NCBI RefSeq assembly: GCF_003182135.1
Contig: NZ_QGTL01000017.1
Span: 80,257-144,256, forward strand
From: Nocardia neocaledoniensis
GTDB lineage: Bacteria > Actinomycetota > Actinomycetes > Mycobacteriales > Mycobacteriaceae
DNA length: 64,000 nt
Direction: 5' to 3'
Shown here: positions 1 through 7,362 of the stretch, piece by piece
How positions within the stretch are numbered: position 1 is the first letter of the stretch
Layout: each line of letters starts with the position of its first letter
The notes under the pieces: model-generated
Seen by the model: only the letters and a program-made list of their open reading frames with translations
Databases searched by the model: none
Told to the model about the DNA's origin: nothing
Program-made: the position numbers and the translations under genes

Positions 1-444
1 TCCTACGAGATCCGCGACGATCACGCCGAGCACGCGGTGCGCAATGTGGAGACCTTCTTCGGTGAGCGTCCGTCGAACTGGTCGCTCACGGTGGCCGACG
101 TCGCGCAGTACGAGGGCGAACCGGTCGATCGGGTGGTGCTGGACATGCTCGCGCCGTGGGACGCGCTGCCCGCGGTCTCGAAGGCGCTGGTGCCCGGCGG
201 TGTGCTGATCGTCTACGTCGCGACCGTCACCCAGCTGTCGAAGGTCGTCGAGGCGCTGCGCGAGCAGGAGTGCTGGACCGAACCGCGCTCGTGGGAGTCG
301 ATGGTCCGCGGCTGGCACGTGGTCGGCCTGGCCGTGCGGCCCGAGCACCGGATGCAGGGGCACACGGCGTTCCTGGTGAGCGCGCGGCGCCTGGCCGAGG
401 GCACCGTCACCCCCAAGCCGCAGCGCCGTCCGTCCAAGGGCTGA
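1..444 (+). CDS. trmI: tRNA (adenine-58-N1)-methyltransferase, C-terminal part (cut by window edge)
   Basis: The frame is open from base 1, leaving the last 147 residues of an AdoMet-dependent tRNA m1A58 methyltransferase, a cytosolic enzyme that modifies the T-loop of tRNA. The visible part has the conserved DHAEHAVRNVE segment and, near fragment residue 47, LDMLAPWD, the class I methyltransferase motif that closes over the target adenine, followed by the GGVLIVY strand. The AdoMet-binding glycine loop lies outside the window. The M. tuberculosis orthologue Rv2118c also sits just beyond the lipoprotein and proteasomal ATPase genes, which supports the call. The C-terminus ends in a basic tail. 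Confidence 0.9.
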   Translation, partial: SYEIRDDHAEHAVRNVETFFGERPSNWSLTVADVAQYEGEPVDRVVLDMLAPWDALPAVSKALVPGGVLIVYVATVTQLSKVVEALREQECWTEPRSWESMVRGWHVVGLAVRPEHRMQGHTAFLVSARRLAEGTVTPKPQRRPSKG

Positions 445-452
445 GCGTCCTG

Positions 453-480
453 GCGGCGCGGGCATGCTCGTCCGCGCCGC
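453..480. terminator. hairpin between convergent trmI and acyltransferase genes
   Basis: A 9-bp perfect GC stem (453-461 with 472-480, GCGGCGCGG/CCGCGCCGC) with a 10-base loop fills the short gap between the trmI stop and the stop codon of the convergent acyltransferase gene. There is no T-tract, as is common in actinobacteria. It could serve both strands. Confidence 0.5.
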
Positions 481-1761
481 TCACGGCCGGGTCAGCAGCC
501 GCGCCGCCACCAGTGCCGCCGCGGCCACGGCGAACCAGCGCCACCCGTCCGCGGTCAGGCCGAAGCGGGTGGCCTGCAGGATCGCCGACCCGGCCGCGGC
601 CACCGCGCCCACCGTCAGCGCCGAGCGCGCCCCGCGGACCGGCGCGACGGCGCCGTCCCACCAGCGCAGCGGCGAGTTCTCCAGGCCGCGTAAGGCCAGG
701 AACAGTACGAAGGTCAGCGTGAGGGTGACGCCGAGCTGCACCCCCGTCTGCGCCCAGAACCCCGGGTGTGCCGGACCCGACCGGTCGACGCCGGCCAGGT
801 GCCCGAGCACGATCACGGTGAGCAGGGCGGGCATGTGCCACAGATACAGCGTCATGGCGCCGGTGTTGCCGATCACCGTCACCCACCACACGCGCGGGCG
901 GTGGGCGATCCGGCGCAGCCACCCGACGGCGGCCACGGCCGCACAGCACAGCACCACGGCGTGCCCGGCCAGCAACAGCGACGGTGGCGCCAGATTCGAC
1001 AGCCGCTGGCCCGGCACGGTCACCAGACTCGTCTCGTAGGGGCCCAGCGCCACCAGCAACACGTCCACGACCAGCACGGCGGCGGCCACCGCCGCCGCGG
1101 TCCGGCGCGGCAGCAGTCCGCGGAGATGACCGATGCCGAGCACGGCCGGGATCAGCCAGACGAGCAGATTCAGGTAGCCCAGCGCGGCGGGTCCACCGTT
1201 CAGCCGTATCGCGTCCACGACCGCCGTCAGCCCGACGAGGACAGCGACGACAGCGAACAACCGGCGACCGTCGGTGACGACGGCCGCGAGCATCGGCACG
1301 CAGGCCAGGACCACCAGGTACGTGCCGAGGAACCACAGCAGCTGCACGCTGGTCACCGCGAGCGGATGGTCCCAGCCGGGCCCCAGCACCCGGCCCGCGA
1401 CCAGCACCAGCAGCACGGAGGCCGCGAGGAAGTACACCAGCGGCCGGACCAGCCGCTGGGTGCGCCGGAACAGCCAAGGGCCCCAGGCCGTCCCGGCTCC
1501 GAGCCCGCGCGCGCCCGCGGCGGCGCCCGCGAAGAAGAACAGCGGCAGCACCTGCAACAGCCAGGTCAGCGGTTGGAGAACGGGCAGGTCGGCGAGGACG
1601 TTGCCGAACCGCGCCTGCCCGTCGCGCACGGTGACCGTCAGCATCAGGCAGTGGCCGATCACGACGACCAGCAGCGAGGACAGCCGCAGCAGATCCAGCA
1701 CCCGGTCGCGATCGGCGGGGGTGTTCGCCGCGACGGCCGCGACCCCGGGAACGACACTCAT
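481..1761 (-). CDS. membrane acyltransferase, acyltransferase-3 family
   Basis: A 426-residue integral membrane protein. The N-terminal segment RVLDLLRLSSLLVVVIGH has the Arg and His pattern at the start of the acyltransferase-3 (OafA/NodX-type) domain, followed by about ten hydrophobic segments. Family members transfer acyl groups (often acetyl or succinyl) to sugars or cell-envelope compounds at the cytoplasmic membrane. The substrate cannot be read from the sequence. No strong ribosome site precedes the ATG; a GATCGT box ends 7 bases upstream, so the transcript may be leaderless. It is convergent with trmI and followed upstream by a lipoprotein gene on the same strand. Confidence 0.75.
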   Translation of the reverse strand: MSVVPGVAAVAANTPADRDRVLDLLRLSSLLVVVIGHCLMLTVTVRDGQARFGNVLADLPVLQPLTWLLQVLPLFFFAGAAAGARGLGAGTAWGPWLFRRTQRLVRPLVYFLAASVLLVLVAGRVLGPGWDHPLAVTSVQLLWFLGTYLVVLACVPMLAAVVTDGRRLFAVVAVLVGLTAVVDAIRLNGGPAALGYLNLLVWLIPAVLGIGHLRGLLPRRTAAAVAAAVLVVDVLLVALGPYETSLVTVPGQRLSNLAPPSLLLAGHAVVLCCAAVAAVGWLRRIAHRPRVWWVTVIGNTGAMTLYLWHMPALLTVIVLGHLAGVDRSGPAHPGFWAQTGVQLGVTLTLTFVLFLALRGLENSPLRWWDGAVAPVRGARSALTVGAVAAAGSAILQATRFGLTADGWRWFAVAAAALVAARLLTRP

Positions 1762-1853
1762 ACCGGAGACGATCGCAGACCCCGCCCAGCGCGCCCACCG
1801 TGGACCTACGCGCCCGGCGCGGGGAACTACTCAGGCGCGCCCGTGCGGAGCGC

Positions 1854-2384
1854 TCAGGCGGGGGTGCAGGGCGCCTGCGCGAAGCCGAGCAGCAGGCAGC
1901 CGCTCGCGTCGGACAGCTTCCAGGTGCCGTCGACGTTCTCCCAGGTGACCGGGAAGGCGGGCGCGGTGCCGTGCGGCGAGGTGATGGTCACGTCGGCGGT
2001 GGCGCTGTTGCCACTGGGCACCACGTTGGCGACGGCGAAGGACAGGGTGTATCCCGCGAGCATGCCGTTCATCTGATCGATGTTGGCCTTGCGCGCCTCA
2101 CCGTTGACGATCAGCTTCGACTTCTCGTCGGTCGACAGCGCCGGGTCGGCGAACTGCACCAGCGTCGCCTTCAGGGAATCGGCGGTGGGGGCGCCGGCGT
2201 TGTCACCGGACGGAGCCGGAGTTGCCGAAATGCTGGACGGAGCGGCCGCGATACTGGTACTGCTGCTGGTGGCGTTCGTCGAGGAATCGTCGGAGCCGCC
2301 GCAACCGGTCAGTCCGACGGTAACGGCGAGCGCCGCTGCGGCGGTAGCGACGGTGACACGGATCGTGCGGGGAGGAAGGAGCAT
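1854..2384 (-). CDS. lipoprotein with Mtb12/LppK-type C-terminal domain
   Basis: A 176-residue secreted lipoprotein. A basic N-terminus and hydrophobic core end in the lipobox LTGC, with the lipid-modified Cys at residue 28; a Ser/Thr/Ala-rich linker follows. The C-terminal ~110 residues (SLKATLVQFADPALS..., with the late Trp and a Cys pair) look like the low-molecular-weight antigen Mtb12-like fold. In M. tuberculosis lppK (Rv2116) occupies the same position beside mpa, so this may be its orthologue. The ATG at 2384 is preferred over the in-frame TTG at 2393 because GAAAGG lies 9 bases before it. Function unknown. It is divergent from arc. Confidence 0.7.
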   Translation of the reverse strand: MLLPPRTIRVTVATAAAALAVTVGLTGCGGSDDSSTNATSSSTSIAAAPSSISATPAPSGDNAGAPTADSLKATLVQFADPALSTDEKSKLIVNGEARKANIDQMNGMLAGYTLSFAVANVVPSGNSATADVTITSPHGTAPAFPVTWENVDGTWKLSDASGCLLLGFAQAPCTPA

Positions 2385-2427
2385 GCTCAGCAACCTTTCG
2401 GTTCGACGGCGAGTGCCCCGTGCGGGG

Positions 2428-2445
2428 TGTTAGGGGAGCCTAACA
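2428..2445. promoter_or_regulatory. inverted repeat in the lipoprotein-arc intergenic region
   Basis: A perfect dyad TGTTAGG-GGAG-CCTAACA lies about 44 bases upstream of the lipoprotein start and 126 bases upstream of arc. It may be an operator or a 5'-leader hairpin of the lipoprotein mRNA. The regulator is unknown. Confidence 0.4.
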
Positions 2446-2571
2446 GGAGAATATTCGTCGCTGGATGTCGTACCGACCGTACAAGATGTGATCACGACGA
2501 AACCATGTCGGAAAGCGAGAACGGACCGCGCCCGGTAGCGTTGAAAGACCGGGACTGGGAGGAGCAGCATC

Positions 2572-4332
2572 ATGAGCCCCAACGAGAATTCGGATTCGGC
2601 GGCCTGGCGAGAGCTCGAGGCGGTACGCGCCGAGGCGGCTGCTCTCCGCAGGCAACTCGCCGACTCGCCGGATCGCACACGCGAATTGGAAGCACGGATC
2701 GATTCGCTGACCATCCGCAACGGCAAGCTGATGGACACGCTCAAGGAAGCGCGTCAGCAGCTGATCGCCCTGCGCGAGGAAGTCGATCGGCTCGGACAGC
2801 CGCCCAGCGGTTACGGCATCGTCATCCACGCCTACGAGGACCAGACGGTCGACGTCTTCACCTCCGGTCGCAAGATGCGCCTCACCTGCTCGCCCAACAT
2901 CGACGTCGCCACCCTCGAGTACGGCCAGACCGTCCGCCTCAACGAGGCGCTCACCGTCGTCGAGGCGGGCAACTTCGACGCCATCGGTGAAATCGGCACG
3001 CTGCGCGAGATTCTCGACGACAACCGCCGCGCTTTGGTGGTCGGCCACGCCGACGAGGAGCGCGTGGTGTGGTTGTCCGGCCCGCTGAGCAAGCTGGCCG
3101 AGTTCGACGACCTCGACGATCCGGACGCCCCGATTCGCCGTCTGCGCCCCGGTGATTCGCTGCTGGTCGACACCAAGGCCGGCTTCGCCTTCGAGCGCAT
3201 CCCCAAGGCCGAGGTCGAAGACCTTGTCCTGGAAGAGGTTCCCGACGTCGACTACACCGACATCGGTGGTCTCGGCAGGCAGATCGAGCAGATCCGCGAC
3301 GCGGTCGAACTGCCCTTCCTGCACAAGGATCTGTTCCGTGAGTACGCGCTGCGCCCGCCCAAGGGTGTGCTCCTCTACGGTCCGCCCGGTTGCGGTAAGA
3401 CTCTGATCGCCAAGGCCGTCGCCAACTCGCTGGCCAAGAAGATCGCCGAAGCCCGTGGTGAGGACGCCAAGGAGGCCAAGTCCTTCTTCCTCAACATCAA
3501 GGGCCCCGAGCTGCTCAACAAGTTCGTCGGCGAGACCGAACGCCACATCCGGATCATCTTCCAGCGGGCGCGCGAGAAGGCCTCCGAGGGCACCCCGGTG
3601 ATCGTGTTCTTCGACGAGATGGACTCGATCTTCCGCACCCGTGGCTCGGGCGTCTCCTCCGATGTGGAGACCACCGTTGTGCCGCAGCTGCTTTCGGAGA
3701 TCGACGGCGTGGAGGGCCTCGAGAACGTCATCGTGATCGGCGCGTCCAACCGCGAGGACATGATCGACCCCGCGATCCTGCGGCCCGGCCGCCTCGACGT
3801 GAAGATCAAGATCGAGCGACCCGACGCGGAATCGGCACAGGACATCTTCTCGAAGTACCTCACCGAGACGCTGCCGCTGCACGAGAGCGATCTGCGCGAG
3901 TTCGACGGCGACAAGGCCGCGTGCGTGGAGGCGATGATCGAGAAGGTCGTCGAGCGGATGTACGCCGAGAGCGACGACAACCGGTTCCTGGAGGTCACCT
4001 ACGCCAACGGTGACAAGGAGGTCCTGTACTTCAAGGACTTCAACTCCGGCGCGATGATCCAGAACATCGTGGACCGAGCGAAGAAGTACGCGATCAAGTC
4101 CGTGCTCGACACCGGCAACCCGGGTCTGCGGATACAGCATCTGTTCGACTCGATCGTCGACGAGTTCGCCGAGAACGAGGACCTGCCCAACACCACCAAC
4201 CCCGATGACTGGGCACGGATCTCGGGCAAGAAGGGTGAACGGATCGTCTACATCCGCACCCTGGTCACGGGCAAGAACGCCTCGGCCAGCCGCGCGATCG
4301 ACACCGAGTCCAACACCGGTCAGTACCTGTAG
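2572..4332 (+). CDS. arc: proteasome-associated AAA+ ATPase (ARC/Mpa)
   Basis: A 586-residue hexameric AAA+ unfoldase that binds Pup-tagged proteins and threads them into the 20S proteasome. An N-terminal coiled coil (about residues 8-75) binds Pup; two OB-fold regions follow (about 80-230); the AAA module has Walker A GPPGCGKT near residue 268 and Walker B VIVFFDEMD. The C-terminus ends GQYL, the motif that docks and opens the proteasome gate. Length matches Rhodococcus ARC (591) and M. tuberculosis Mpa (609). A strong GGGAGGAG site lies 8 bases before the ATG. It stands alone, closed by a hairpin, and is about 6 kb from dop-pup-prcBA because of inserted genes. Confidence 0.97.
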   Translation: MSPNENSDSAAWRELEAVRAEAAALRRQLADSPDRTRELEARIDSLTIRNGKLMDTLKEARQQLIALREEVDRLGQPPSGYGIVIHAYEDQTVDVFTSGRKMRLTCSPNIDVATLEYGQTVRLNEALTVVEAGNFDAIGEIGTLREILDDNRRALVVGHADEERVVWLSGPLSKLAEFDDLDDPDAPIRRLRPGDSLLVDTKAGFAFERIPKAEVEDLVLEEVPDVDYTDIGGLGRQIEQIRDAVELPFLHKDLFREYALRPPKGVLLYGPPGCGKTLIAKAVANSLAKKIAEARGEDAKEAKSFFLNIKGPELLNKFVGETERHIRIIFQRAREKASEGTPVIVFFDEMDSIFRTRGSGVSSDVETTVVPQLLSEIDGVEGLENVIVIGASNREDMIDPAILRPGRLDVKIKIERPDAESAQDIFSKYLTETLPLHESDLREFDGDKAACVEAMIEKVVERMYAESDDNRFLEVTYANGDKEVLYFKDFNSGAMIQNIVDRAKKYAIKSVLDTGNPGLRIQHLFDSIVDEFAENEDLPNTTNPDDWARISGKKGERIVYIRTLVTGKNASASRAIDTESNTGQYL

Positions 4333-4346
4333 GTCCACGTCCGGAC

Positions 4347-4377
4347 GGAGGCCGCGTTCCCTGGGGACGCGGCCTCC
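4347..4377 (+). terminator. arc terminator hairpin
   Basis: A 14-bp stem (4347-4360 with 4364-4377, one G-T pair) with a 3-base loop lies 15 bases after the arc stop codon. It is GC-rich, and no T-tract follows. Confidence 0.75.
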
Positions 4378-4391
4378 CGCGCGTCGCGGGG

Positions 4392-4452
4392 TTCGGTGAA
4401 TATTTTTCACCGAAAACGCCGCGCGACAAAGAGTGAATAGGGCATGCTTCAC
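4392..4452. promoter_or_regulatory. paired GTGAA/TTCAC dyads upstream of the 27-codon gene
   Basis: A perfect 9-bp dyad TTCGGTGAA-N5-TTCACCGAA spans 4392-4414. A second, shorter dyad GTGAA-N10-TTCAC spans 4433-4452. Both share the same inner half-sites, and the stretch is far more AT-rich than its surroundings. The pair ends about 46 bases before the small ORF, where operators or activator sites would be expected. The binding protein is unknown. The first dyad could also form an RNA hairpin. Confidence 0.5.
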
Positions 4453-4498
4453 TTGTTCGTCACGCCTGATGAGGACGCGTAACCGAGGAGTGTGCCCC

Positions 4499-4582
4499 AT
4501 GGCCGGTTCAGCTGCTGAGTTCCTGACCGAAGTGATCCTGCAGACGATCCAGAATCTGTTCAGCTCGATCAGCGCGGGCTGA
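4499..4582 (+). CDS. 27-residue amphipathic peptide, unknown function
   Basis: A 27-codon ORF from ATG 4499 to TGA 4580-4582. A full GAGGAG ribosome site lies exactly 8 bases before the ATG, and a strong hairpin follows after 16 bases, so it is framed like a real monocistronic gene. The peptide has two acidic and no basic residues. Apolar side chains at positions 8, 9, 12, 13, 17, 20, 21 and 24 would form one face of a single helix, with E, T, Q, N and S on the other. There is no signal peptide or Cys. Small signal-less amphipathic peptides are known in mycolata (the PorA/PorH channel peptides of Corynebacterium), but no sequence match is claimed. Function unknown. Confidence 0.6.
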   Translation: MAGSAAEFLTEVILQTIQNLFSSISAG

Positions 4583-4597
4583 TCCACCCACCCGCAC

Positions 4598-4639
4598 GGC
4601 GAGGGCCGCGTCTCCCACCAGGGAGACGCGGCCCTCGCT
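4598..4639. terminator. strong bidirectional hairpin terminator
   Basis: A perfect 18-bp stem (4599-4616 with 4621-4638, plus a flanking G-T pair) with the tetraloop ACCA. It lies between the 27-codon gene and the convergent cyclophilin gene and can serve both. Confidence 0.85.
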
Positions 4640-4647
4640 CGTAGGGG

Positions 4648-5337
4648 TCAGCCCTGGGCGACCGTCACGGTGTTGAGGACCACGTCGGCCACCGGCTTGC
4701 CGTCGGGGCCGCCGCCGACCACACCGGCGTCGGCGACGGTGGTGAGCACGTCGAGCCCGGCGGTCACCCGGCCGAAGGGGGTGTAGTTCGGCGGCAGCGG
4801 CGTGTCGCGGTGGACCAGGAAGAACTGGCTGCCGTTGGTGCCGGGGCCCGCGTTGGCCATCGCGACGGTGCCCGCCGGGTAGACCGCGCCCGCGAGGTTC
4901 TCGTCGCCGAAGCGGTAGCCGGGGCCGCCGGTCCCTGTGGCGGTGGGATCGCCGCACTGCAGCACGTAGATGCCGTCGGTGGTGAGGCGGTGGCAGCGGG
5001 TGTGGTCGAAGTAGCCCTCGCCGGCGAGGAAGGCGAAGGAGTTGACCGTGCGCGGCGCGGCGGCGGCCTCGAGCGCGATCGTGATGGTGCCGCAGGTGGT
5101 CTCCAGCGTCGCGGTGTGCGCGGCGGCCTGGTCGATCGTGAGGGCGGGCTCGACGGGCCACTGCTTGCCGTTGGGGGTGCCGGCGAGCGCCGGCGCGCAA
5201 CCGGGCACCGTCTGGTGGACCGGAGCGGCGGGGGCGGCGGGGGCGACCGCCACCAGGGCGGCCAGCGCGGCGGTGAGGCCGAGGGCCGCGCGGCGGACGG
5301 TGGCGACGATGGATCGGTCCTGCGTGTGACTGCTCAC
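4648..5337 (-). CDS. secreted cyclophilin-type peptidyl-prolyl isomerase
   Basis: A 229-residue exported cyclophilin that catalyses cis-trans isomerisation of Xaa-Pro bonds, probably in the envelope. A basic stretch and Ala-rich hydrophobic core ending APAAPAAP form a signal peptide. The cyclophilin domain follows from the segment TLETTCGTITIAL, with CHRL (catalytic Arg), LQCGDPTATG, GTNGSQFFLVH and the closing FGRVTAGLDVL. The GTG at 5337 is chosen because GAGGAG lies about 9 bases before it; an upstream ATG at 5388 would add 17 residues before the signal. It is convergent with the small peptide gene. Confidence 0.85.
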   Translation of the reverse strand: MSSHTQDRSIVATVRRAALGLTAALAALVAVAPAAPAAPVHQTVPGCAPALAGTPNGKQWPVEPALTIDQAAAHTATLETTCGTITIALEAAAAPRTVNSFAFLAGEGYFDHTRCHRLTTDGIYVLQCGDPTATGTGGPGYRFGDENLAGAVYPAGTVAMANAGPGTNGSQFFLVHRDTPLPPNYTPFGRVTAGLDVLTTVADAGVVGGGPDGKPVADVVLNTVTVAQG

Positions 5338-5461
5338 CTGGACGGTGTCTCCTCGAGATGGGGTGCTGCCGGACGATGTATCGCGCATCCTGCCAGTCGC
5401 GGGCGCCGGGAGCCAGACCCCGGCGTCCGCGCGGCCGGAGCTGGTTGGGGCGGTGGGTGAT

Positions 5462-5959
5462 TCAGCGCGGTGTCAGCTCGACCACGACGCCGCCCTGCTG
5501 CCAGGTCTGGTAGATGTCGGCCTTGGACGGTTCGCCGTCGGCGGTGTACCCGATGCCGTTGAATTTGGCGTTCTGCTTGTTGTCCCTGGCGATGACGGCG
5601 TAGAGCTCGAGTACGGACTGTTCGTCGGAATGCACGGTGGCGGTGAAGGTCTCGGGCGCACCGCCGCGGGTGAGGCGCACCTCGGCGCCGCCGCGCAGGT
5701 TCTTCACCCACGGCCGCAGCGCCGTGCCGACGAGCAGGGAGTCCTGGTGCACCGTGTAGGCCACGGGCACGTCGTAGACCGTGCCGGACTTGCGCCCGGT
5801 GACGTGCAGGGTCGCGAGCCGCTTGCCGACGATGCCGGACAGCACCGGCACTTTCAGCAGGCCGCGCACGAAGCTGTTCACCCGGTGCTGGTAGGGCCGC
5901 AGCGGTTCGGGGCCGGTCGTTGTCGGTGTGCCGTAAGGGTTTTCCGAAGTGGAGGTCAT
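5462..5959 (-). CDS. nitroreductase/deazaflavin-dependent (Ddn-like) protein
   Basis: A 165-residue protein of the DUF385/Ddn split-barrel family (FDOR-A type), whose studied actinobacterial members bind coenzyme F420 and reduce quinones or nitroimidazoles near the membrane. Typical motifs are LHVTGRKSG followed by YDVPVAYTV and the central W-NLRGGAEVRL. The ATG at 5959 is preferred because GGAG lies just before it and a GATACT box ends 6 bases upstream; the frame extends further but without family similarity. The substrate is not evident. Confidence 0.8.
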   Translation of the reverse strand: MTSTSENPYGTPTTTGPEPLRPYQHRVNSFVRGLLKVPVLSGIVGKRLATLHVTGRKSGTVYDVPVAYTVHQDSLLVGTALRPWVKNLRGGAEVRLTRGGAPETFTATVHSDEQSVLELYAVIARDNKQNAKFNGIGYTADGEPSKADIYQTWQQGGVVVELTPR

Positions 5960-6016
5960 GTCTCCAGTATCGGCTCGTCGCCGTGCGCGCGCCACCGCGC
6001 CTGATCGCGAACCCAT

Positions 6017-6022
6017 TACGCT
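6017..6022 (+). promoter_or_regulatory. -10 element of the ArsC-like gene, leaderless arrangement
   Basis: TACGCT ends 6 bases before the ATG at 6029, and no Shine-Dalgarno sequence is present, so transcription probably begins at the start codon. Confidence 0.45.
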
Positions 6023-6028
6023 GGGCGG

Positions 6029-6397
6029 ATGACTTCCGAACCGACCGAGATCTGGCACAACCCGCGATGCTCGAAGAGTCGCAACGCCACCGCGCACCTG
6101 GACGCCGCCGGGGTCGAGTACACGGTGCGCCGGTATCTCGACGATCCGCCGACGGTCGCGGAACTGCGCGCGGTGCTGGTCCGGCTCGGCGCGCAGCCGT
6201 GGGACATCACCCGCACCGGCGAGGCGGTCGCCAAGGAACTCGGCATGGCGGGCTGGGGGCGCACCGATGCCGATGTCGACCGGTGGCTGACCGCGCTCGC
6301 CGAGCATCCGCAACTGATCCAGCGGCCCATCGTGCTCACCGCCGACGGTGGCGCGGTCGTGGCCCGGGACGACGAATCGCTGCGCGAACTGGGCTGA
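6029..6397 (+). CDS. ArsC-family arsenate reductase-like protein
   Basis: A 122-residue thioredoxin-fold protein of the glutaredoxin-coupled ArsC/Spx family. HNPRCSKSR puts the catalytic Cys at residue 14, and the closing LIQRPIVLT carries the conserved Arg-Pro that shapes the active site. Length is normal (about 115-140). There are no ars genes (arsR, arsB) nearby, so a role in arsenate detoxification is only the family default; YfgD-type redox functions are possible. Divergent from the Ddn-like gene, about 70 bases apart. Confidence 0.8.
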   Translation: MTSEPTEIWHNPRCSKSRNATAHLDAAGVEYTVRRYLDDPPTVAELRAVLVRLGAQPWDITRTGEAVAKELGMAGWGRTDADVDRWLTALAEHPQLIQRPIVLTADGGAVVARDDESLRELG

Positions 6398-6455
6398 TCC
6401 GCGATAGCTCGCGGGTAACTATTCGGGCACGACCGTAACGGGCGTCGCGATTCCC

Positions 6456-6474
6456 ATGATGTAGATCACATCAT
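6456..6474. promoter_or_regulatory. dyad upstream of the small secreted protein gene
   Basis: ATGATGT-N5-ACATCAT is a perfect 7-bp inverted repeat ending 19 bases before the ATG at 6494. It overlaps the place where a promoter should lie, so it is a candidate operator. No regulator is assigned. Confidence 0.45.
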
Positions 6475-6493
6475 CGGGACATGGGAGGTTGAC

Positions 6494-6802
6494 ATGAAAT
6501 CGCTTCGCAAGCTCGCCGTCGGCGTCACCGCCGCCGGACTCATCGGTGCCTCGACCCTGCTCGCCGCACCCGCCCAGGCCCAGCCGCCGGGGCACTGCTC
6601 GGTGAACCCCATCGCGGGCACCGGCGCGTTCTCCCAGTGCGGCGATCCGGTCTGGCACCAGGTGCGGGTCACCTGCTGGGCCTGGTGGAACTGGTTCAGC
6701 AGCTACGAGCGGTACGGTCAGCCCGCGTTCGGTGGATTCCACTCCGAAACGGCCTGTGACCTGCCGTTCAGCATGCAGACCTGGCAGGTGATCGTCTACT
6801 GA
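6494..6802 (+). CDS. small secreted Cys/Trp-rich protein, unknown function
   Basis: A 102-residue exported protein. Basic residues, a hydrophobic core and an APAQA cleavage site near residue 31 form a signal peptide, giving a mature protein of about 70 residues. That part has four Cys (likely two disulfides) and a run rich in aromatics (VTCWAWWNWFSSYERYG). GGGAGG lies 6 bases before the ATG. The domain is not recognised; many actinobacteria secrete such small disulfide-stabilised proteins. It is convergent with the NUDIX gene, only 1 base apart. Confidence 0.7.
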   Translation: MKSLRKLAVGVTAAGLIGASTLLAAPAQAQPPGHCSVNPIAGTGAFSQCGDPVWHQVRVTCWAWWNWFSSYERYGQPAFGGFHSETACDLPFSMQTWQVIVY

Positions 6803-6803
6803 G

Positions 6804-7334
6804 TCAGCCTCTGCCGTCCAGCAGGCCGTCGAGCAGGACCCGGGTGTCGGGGACGAACGGCCAGGCCGGGTCGCGCAGGTGCGCCCGCAGTTCGTCGTCG
6901 CGCCACCACCAGCCGTCCGCGATCTCGGACGGCTGGTGCCGGATCGGCCCGTCCCAGCGCACTTCGTAGCCGAACAGGTGGCAGCGCAACGGCTTTGCGG
7001 CCCACGCGCCGTCCCATGAAGCGGTGGCGCGCGGGACCGGCGTCACGCCGTCGATGCCGAGTTCCTCGCGCAGTTCGCGCACCGCGGTCGCGGCGGGGTC
7101 CTCGCCCGCGTCGACCACGCCGCCGGCCAGGCAGTCGTGCATCCCCGCGAAGACGAGTTTGCTGTCGGTACGCCGATGGACGTAGATCCGGCTGCCGTCA
7201 CCCGAGCGCACCAGCACTCCGGCGCTGGCGTGCCAGAGTCCGTCGCGATAGACGACGCCGCGCTCGGCCGACCCGATCACGCGGCCCTCGGCGTCGTAGA
7301 CGGCCAGCAGTTCCGACTCTGGATTCGCGGTCAC
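6804..7334 (-). CDS. NUDIX hydrolase (IPP-isomerase-like)
   Basis: A 176-residue NUDIX protein. The Nudix box GGVVDAGE...RELREELGI (about residues 91-113) has all the acidic metal ligands. The layout (long N-terminal segment, WHASAGVLV, YVHRRTDSK, and WWWRDDEL near the end) resembles the YfcD/isopentenyl-diphosphate isomerase-like branch, which hydrolyses nucleoside diphosphate derivatives. The precise substrate is unknown. Starts with GTG and has no ribosome site; TACCCT ends 6 bases upstream, so the mRNA is probably leaderless. Confidence 0.85.
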   Translation of the reverse strand: MTANPESELLAVYDAEGRVIGSAERGVVYRDGLWHASAGVLVRSGDGSRIYVHRRTDSKLVFAGMHDCLAGGVVDAGEDPAATAVRELREELGIDGVTPVPRATASWDGAWAAKPLRCHLFGYEVRWDGPIRHQPSEIADGWWWRDDELRAHLRDPAWPFVPDTRVLLDGLLDGRG

Positions 7335-7340
7335 CGCCCG

Positions 7341-7346
7341 AGGGTA
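7341..7346 (-). promoter_or_regulatory. -10 element of the NUDIX gene, leaderless arrangement
   Basis: On the minus strand TACCCT ends 6 bases before the GTG start, with no Shine-Dalgarno sequence. The same TACCCT box recurs before pafB and helY. Confidence 0.45.
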
Positions 7347-7362
7347 ACCCGGGCGGCGCCCC

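Noticed and set aside
2428..2445. Iron-regulator (IdeR/DmdR) box
   Set aside because: The half-sites GTTAGG and CCTAAC resemble an iron box, but the 4-base spacer and the outer bases do not match the 19-bp consensus, so I list it only as an unassigned dyad.
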